NCBI GenBank assembly: GCA_014904985.1
Contig: MU128919.1
Coordinates: 391,879-455,878, forward strand
DNA: 64,000 nucleotides
Source of the DNA: Hydnum rufescens UP504
Lineage: Eukaryota > Basidiomycota > Agaricomycetes > Cantharellales > Hydnaceae
Direction of reading: 5' to 3'
Below the pieces are notes generated by a model. It had not been told where the DNA came from. It worked only from the letters and a program-made list of their open reading frames with translations, and did not search any database. A program made the translations under genes and the position numbers. Positions 60,308 through 64,000 of this stretch are shown here, in pieces. Positions within the stretch are counted from its first letter, which is position 1. The number at the start of each line of letters is the position of its first letter.

Positions 60308-62460
60308 ATGGACAAACTAACCTCTTCGCTCATAAAGTTCAAGTCCTCCTGCCCATACTTGGCCCACACCAAGAACAAAACTTTGCGCTCGCTGTCTACT
60401 TCAGCCTCCAGACGCTATCCCTCCATCTCGCGTCTCACGTACAAAGCTACCAAATGCCCCGTCATGGGCCCTGCCTTGGTCCTCCGTTCCACCCAGCAAG
60501 TGCAGGGCTATGCTAGTGTTGCTCCGAACGCCGAGCTCGATGCTATCCGTAAGAAGGGAAACAATTTGGCCGGATCAGGGGCTGGTGTTTGTCCCCACCA
60601 CACAGCTGATCTTGGCAGCGGTTCCAAAGCTTCTGCCGTCGCCGACGGTAAGAACGCCATGTCAGCCTCTACGGATCCCCCAGCCGTTTGCCCATTCTCC
60701 AAGGCCGTTGCCGGATCCCCTGTGACCAGTTCCGATACCAAAGCCCATCCTCCCCTCTTCGATTATGCTCGGTTCTACAATGCGGAACTCAAGAAGAAGC
60801 ACGAGGACAAGAGCTACCGCTACTTCAATAACATCAATCGTTTGGCTGCTAAGTTTCCTGTTGCCCACACAGCCATCCCCACAGATGAGGTTGATGTGTG
60901 GTGTAGCAATGACTACCTCGGCATGGGTCGCAATCCCGCAGTACTGGATACTATGCAGTAAGTCCAACCCCCCCATCTAGGCTCCTTTGTTTGCCCGAAG
61001 GCGCGTATTTATACGGCCATTTTACAGCCGTACACTGGACCGTTACGGCGCTGGGGCGGGTGGAACCCGAAATATTGCCGGGAACGGTTCGCTGCATCTC
61101 TCGCTCGAAGCAGAATTGGCCAATCTCCACCGTAAGGAAGCGGCACTCGTATTTTCGTCTTGCTATGTCGCGAACGACTCGACTCTCGCAACTCTCGGTT
61201 CCAAGCTCCCCGGTTGTGTCATTTTCTCCGACAGTTTGAACCATGCGTCCATGATCAACGGTATTCGTCACTCGCGCGCGAAAAAGGAAATCTTTGTACA
61301 CAATGATATGAAGGATCTCGAGACCAAGCTCAAGTTGTACCCGAAGGAGATACCCAAGATTATCGCCTTTGAGAGTGTCTATTCCATGTGCGGTAGTGTC
61401 AGCCCGATCAGAGAGATCTGTGATCTTGCGGAGGAATATGGTGCGATCACTTTCAATGACGAGGTTCACGCTGTCGGCATGTATGGCCCTCGCGGTGCTG
61501 GTGTAGCGGAACATCTAGACTTTGAAGCCATCGCCTTCTCGGACAAAGTGGCCAGGCTGCTAAGGGGAGTGCCATGGACCGTTGTGACATTATCACTGGT
61601 GAGCTGCATATCCCTTGATGTATCTATCTAGATTCATTGAACCATGAATATTAGGTACTCTTGGCAAGGCTTTCGGCGTTGTGGGTGGCTACATTGCTGG
61701 ATCCGCAGAGATGATCGATACCGTTCGCTCGTACGCACCTGGATTCATCTTCACGACATCGCTGCCGCCTGCCACTGTTGCTGGTGCACAGACGAGCATT
61801 GCGTATCAGAAAGAATTCATTGGGGATCGGCGTTTGCAGCACATCAACGTTCGGGCGCTCAAGGCTAAATTTGAGTCCATGGACATCCCCGTCGTACCCA
61901 ATCCCTCGCACATCGTTCCTGTGCTTGTCGGCGATGCAGCATTGGCCAAGGCAGCCTCGGATACTCTGTTGACAAAACATGGCATTTACGTTCAAAGCAT
62001 CAATTACCCCACGGTCCCGGTTGGGCAGGAGCGCCTCCGCATCACTCCCACTCCGGGACATACTGTCGAACAGTTTGAGCGCCTCGTCCTGGCCACAGAC
62101 GCGGTTTTCACTGAATTGAGTATCAAGCGCAAGAGCGAGTGTTTGGCGGATAGCACAGCTGAGGTCTCTCGCCTACTCACCGAGGATCAAGACATTGCCC
62201 CGCTCTGGACCGATACCCAGCTTGGATTGGAAGATGGCACGGCTCCCATCCCATTGCATAATGGGGCCTCGAGCCTGTTGGATGGAGAGGCGGCGAGGAT
62301 TGCTGGCACGCGCCTGAGCCATCTTCTGGGGTCCCAGGGTGTGGCCCCCCATCGCCAACAGAGTCCGTTCCCCGGGCCTGGTCGCTCGTTTGCGGGGCAC
62401 CCCAAAGCCAGTACCGCCCCGGAGCTCTTTACTCCGCGCGCGGTGTCTGTGACAGCCTAA
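60308..62460 (+). CDS. HEM1: 5-aminolevulinate synthase, mitochondrial
   Basis: First enzyme of haem synthesis: glycine plus succinyl-CoA to 5-aminolevulinate, PLP-dependent, in the matrix. Three exons: 60308-60957, 61028-61598 and 61655-62460. The presequence is rich in Ser/Lys/Arg. The first about 145 residues carry four Cys-Pro motifs (SCPYL, KCPVM, VCPHH, VCPFS), the form of haem-regulatory motifs. The catalytic domain has [72 protein letters not shown] lysine in [33 protein letters not shown] and [10 protein letters not shown]. Exon 2 is one base short: after HLDFEA (61529) the conserved HR...[15 protein letters not shown] block continues in the next frame, as if one C of a CCC run were missing. 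The gene is normally essential, so a sequence error is most likely. The long Pro/Ser-rich tail ends at 62460. Confidence 0.94.
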
Positions 62461-62829
62461 ACTGGGGATTTCACTTCTGTTGGTTGTGGCCTTAACCATG
62501 TAGTGACCTTGTAGGCAAGTTAGTTACTAGGTCAACGCCACTAGAAGTTCTGTGGCACATAAGGACGCCCAAATATAAGACTTTAGTCACTCTCGCTTGG
62601 TCATACCTATTTCCCTGACTTCACGAGAACTTAAATACAGCACGACAGGATTACAGAGATCCTTCGTGACGCCGCTTGATCCACCCTGACGAGGCTCGAC
62701 AACATTCTCCCCAACGACAACGATTGTTTTCTTGAGAGCGACGACTGTTTTTCTACTGTACACGTGTGACCTAATTTCTGTCCAAAATTACTCATTACCC
62801 CTGTGCACGTCCAGCAACGTTCTAAACTT
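62461..62829. other. Intergenic region, HEM1 3' flank and ARL1 promoter
   Basis: About 370 bp with a TATA-like AATATAAG near 62571. No gene was seen. Confidence 0.4.
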
Positions 62830-63814
62830 ATGGGAGTCACCATCTCGAGTCTGATCTCATCTCTGAGCTCGCTTGCATCCTGGGGGAAGGAGCAGGACGT
62901 ACGGATATTGATGCTGGGACTCGATAGCGCGGGAAAAACCACGATCCTGTACCGGCTCCAGGTTCGTTCTCTCCTTGGCTGGTCGGACGTCTGTATCTCA
63001 TACGATGGTGCCACTCTCGGTGACAGATCGGAGAGGTTGTGTCTACTATTCCCAGTGAGTTTCTTTCGCGGACCAGCCGGTGCTGAGTACGCCTAGTGCC
63101 ACAGAACGATTATTGATCCCTCCCTCCCCTAGCGATTGGGTTTAACATGGAGACTGTGCAGTACAAGACCATAAAATTCCAAGTTTGGGATCTCGGTGGT
63201 GGGTGTTTTTCAGTGCATCTGCGTTGTCCGATGCCATGTTTGATCTATGCCTTTGGTTTCCCGGTCCCCTTTGTAATACATGAACGCCAGGCCAATCAAG
63301 CATACGGTAAATCTCTGATGCACCCGGTGTCAACCTTTAGCCCTTACGTTCTTCCTTCACGCCCACGCCCTATCGCGCAGACCATATTGGCGGTGTTATT
63401 TTGCGAATACGCGTGCGATCGTCTACGTGATCGATAGCTCGGACCACGCACGGTTAAAGACCTCGCGGGCGGAACTCCTCACTCTCCTTGCTGAAGAAGA
63501 ATTGAAAGGCGTCCCAGTGTTGATCTTTTCCAATAAACAGGTACGTTATCTCGAGGGCAAAAAACAAGTCGGATTGAGTTTCTTGTCATCTTAGGATGTA
63601 GAAGGTGCGCTGACGCCGGGAAAGATGAGCGAGGCCCTGGGGTTGGATGGGGAGAAAGGAAGGGAATGGAGCATCCGGGGGAGTTGTGCGATCAAAGGCG
63701 AAGGGTTAGAAGAAGGGCTTGACTGGTAAGATTGACTTCGGGCCTTGGGCCTCTTTCATGACCCCCGACTGACCCTTGTCCACCAGGCTGGTGAATGTGA
63801 TACAAAAGAAGTAG
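62830..63814 (+). CDS. ARL1: Arl1-type ARF-family small GTPase
   Basis: Arl1 recruits GRIP golgins to the trans-Golgi. Seven exons: 62830-62961, 63027-63054, 63133-63198, 63291-63306, 63381-63540, 63595-63725 and 63787-63814 (561 nt, 186 residues). Gly2 in MGVTISS suits N-myristoylation. G motifs: GLDSAGKTT (P-loop), TIGFNMETV (switch I), WDLGGQ (G3, assembled across the third intron), SNKQD (G4) and [10 protein letters not shown] (G5). Exon 4 is a 16-nt microexon encoding GQSSIR residues. [20 protein letters not shown] and the end [12 protein letters not shown] fit the family. Assignment to Arl1 rather than another ARF rests on overall likeness ([20 protein letters not shown]). Confidence 0.92.
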
Positions 63815-64000
63815 AAACGACCCCAACGCCCGCCTTTCCTTACTTCCTCCGTTATTACGATGCTCTGCCACATCACACGCACAACTGCACAATCTGCCCA
63901 TCAGTTTCATTATATACCTTCATTTCAGTGTACCTCTCTCCCTACCCTGCATATTCATTATTTCCTCACTGGACATTTTTGAATGTGGTGGATAGCTACA

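Noticed and set aside
1..64000. CRISPR arrays, bacterial operons, insertion sequences
   Set aside because: No regularly spaced repeats or prokaryotic gene arrangement; the window is intron-rich fungal DNA.

Overview
The window is nuclear DNA of a filamentous basidiomycete, most likely an agaricomycete. Genes are split by many short (about 45-75 nt) GT-AG introns, several exons are tiny, and the proteins are fungal: Rax2, Csf1, Hbs1/Ski7, Nsa2, Ssu72, Arg8 and Hem1. Gene content alone does not fix the species; Cantharellales such as Rhizoctonia/Ceratobasidium are a guess. Exon coordinates come from reading frames, splice consensus and family landmarks, not transcripts. Many were checked by summing exon lengths to whole codons.

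Region 1 (1-13.7 kb) is gene-poor and decayed. It holds a frameshifted REI1/ZNF622-like pseudogene at the left edge, a 0.95 kb broken copy of part of the window's own RAX2 gene, three families of diverged duplicated or inverted repeats, one possible gene of a basidiomycete-only family (6.6-7.5 kb), and an unrecognised gene fragment with an in-frame stop (12.3-13.05 kb).

Region 2 (13.7-26.3 kb): ribosomal protein uL3, the polarity landmark RAX2 (with a C-terminal SH3 domain that appears only after correct splicing), and a dual HBS1/SKI7 locus. In that locus one shared first exon can splice, in the same phase, either to a self-terminating Ski7-like exon or to the Hbs1 GTPase exons.

Region 3 (26.6-40.3 kb): a giant CBM48 (Crp1/Mdg1-like) protein of about 2,315 residues dominated by a degenerate Pro/Ala/Glu-rich tandem repeat, an ABCG half-transporter with a doubtful C-terminus, and the Golgi membrane protein YIP1.

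Region 4 (40.4-63.8 kb) is compact housekeeping sequence: NSA2 (divergent from YIP1 across about 100 bp), the about 10.8 kb CSF1 bridge-like lipid-transfer gene, an AGC kinase, a mitochondrial helical protein, SSU72, mitochondrial ARG8 and HEM1, and ARL1. Ribosome assembly (uL3, NSA2, the REI1 relic) and mitochondrial biosynthesis (ARG8, HEM1) recur, but nothing suggests a co-regulated cluster. Single-base frame breaks in otherwise well-conserved genes (HEM1, CSF1, ABCG) point to uncorrected assembly indels rather than real loss.
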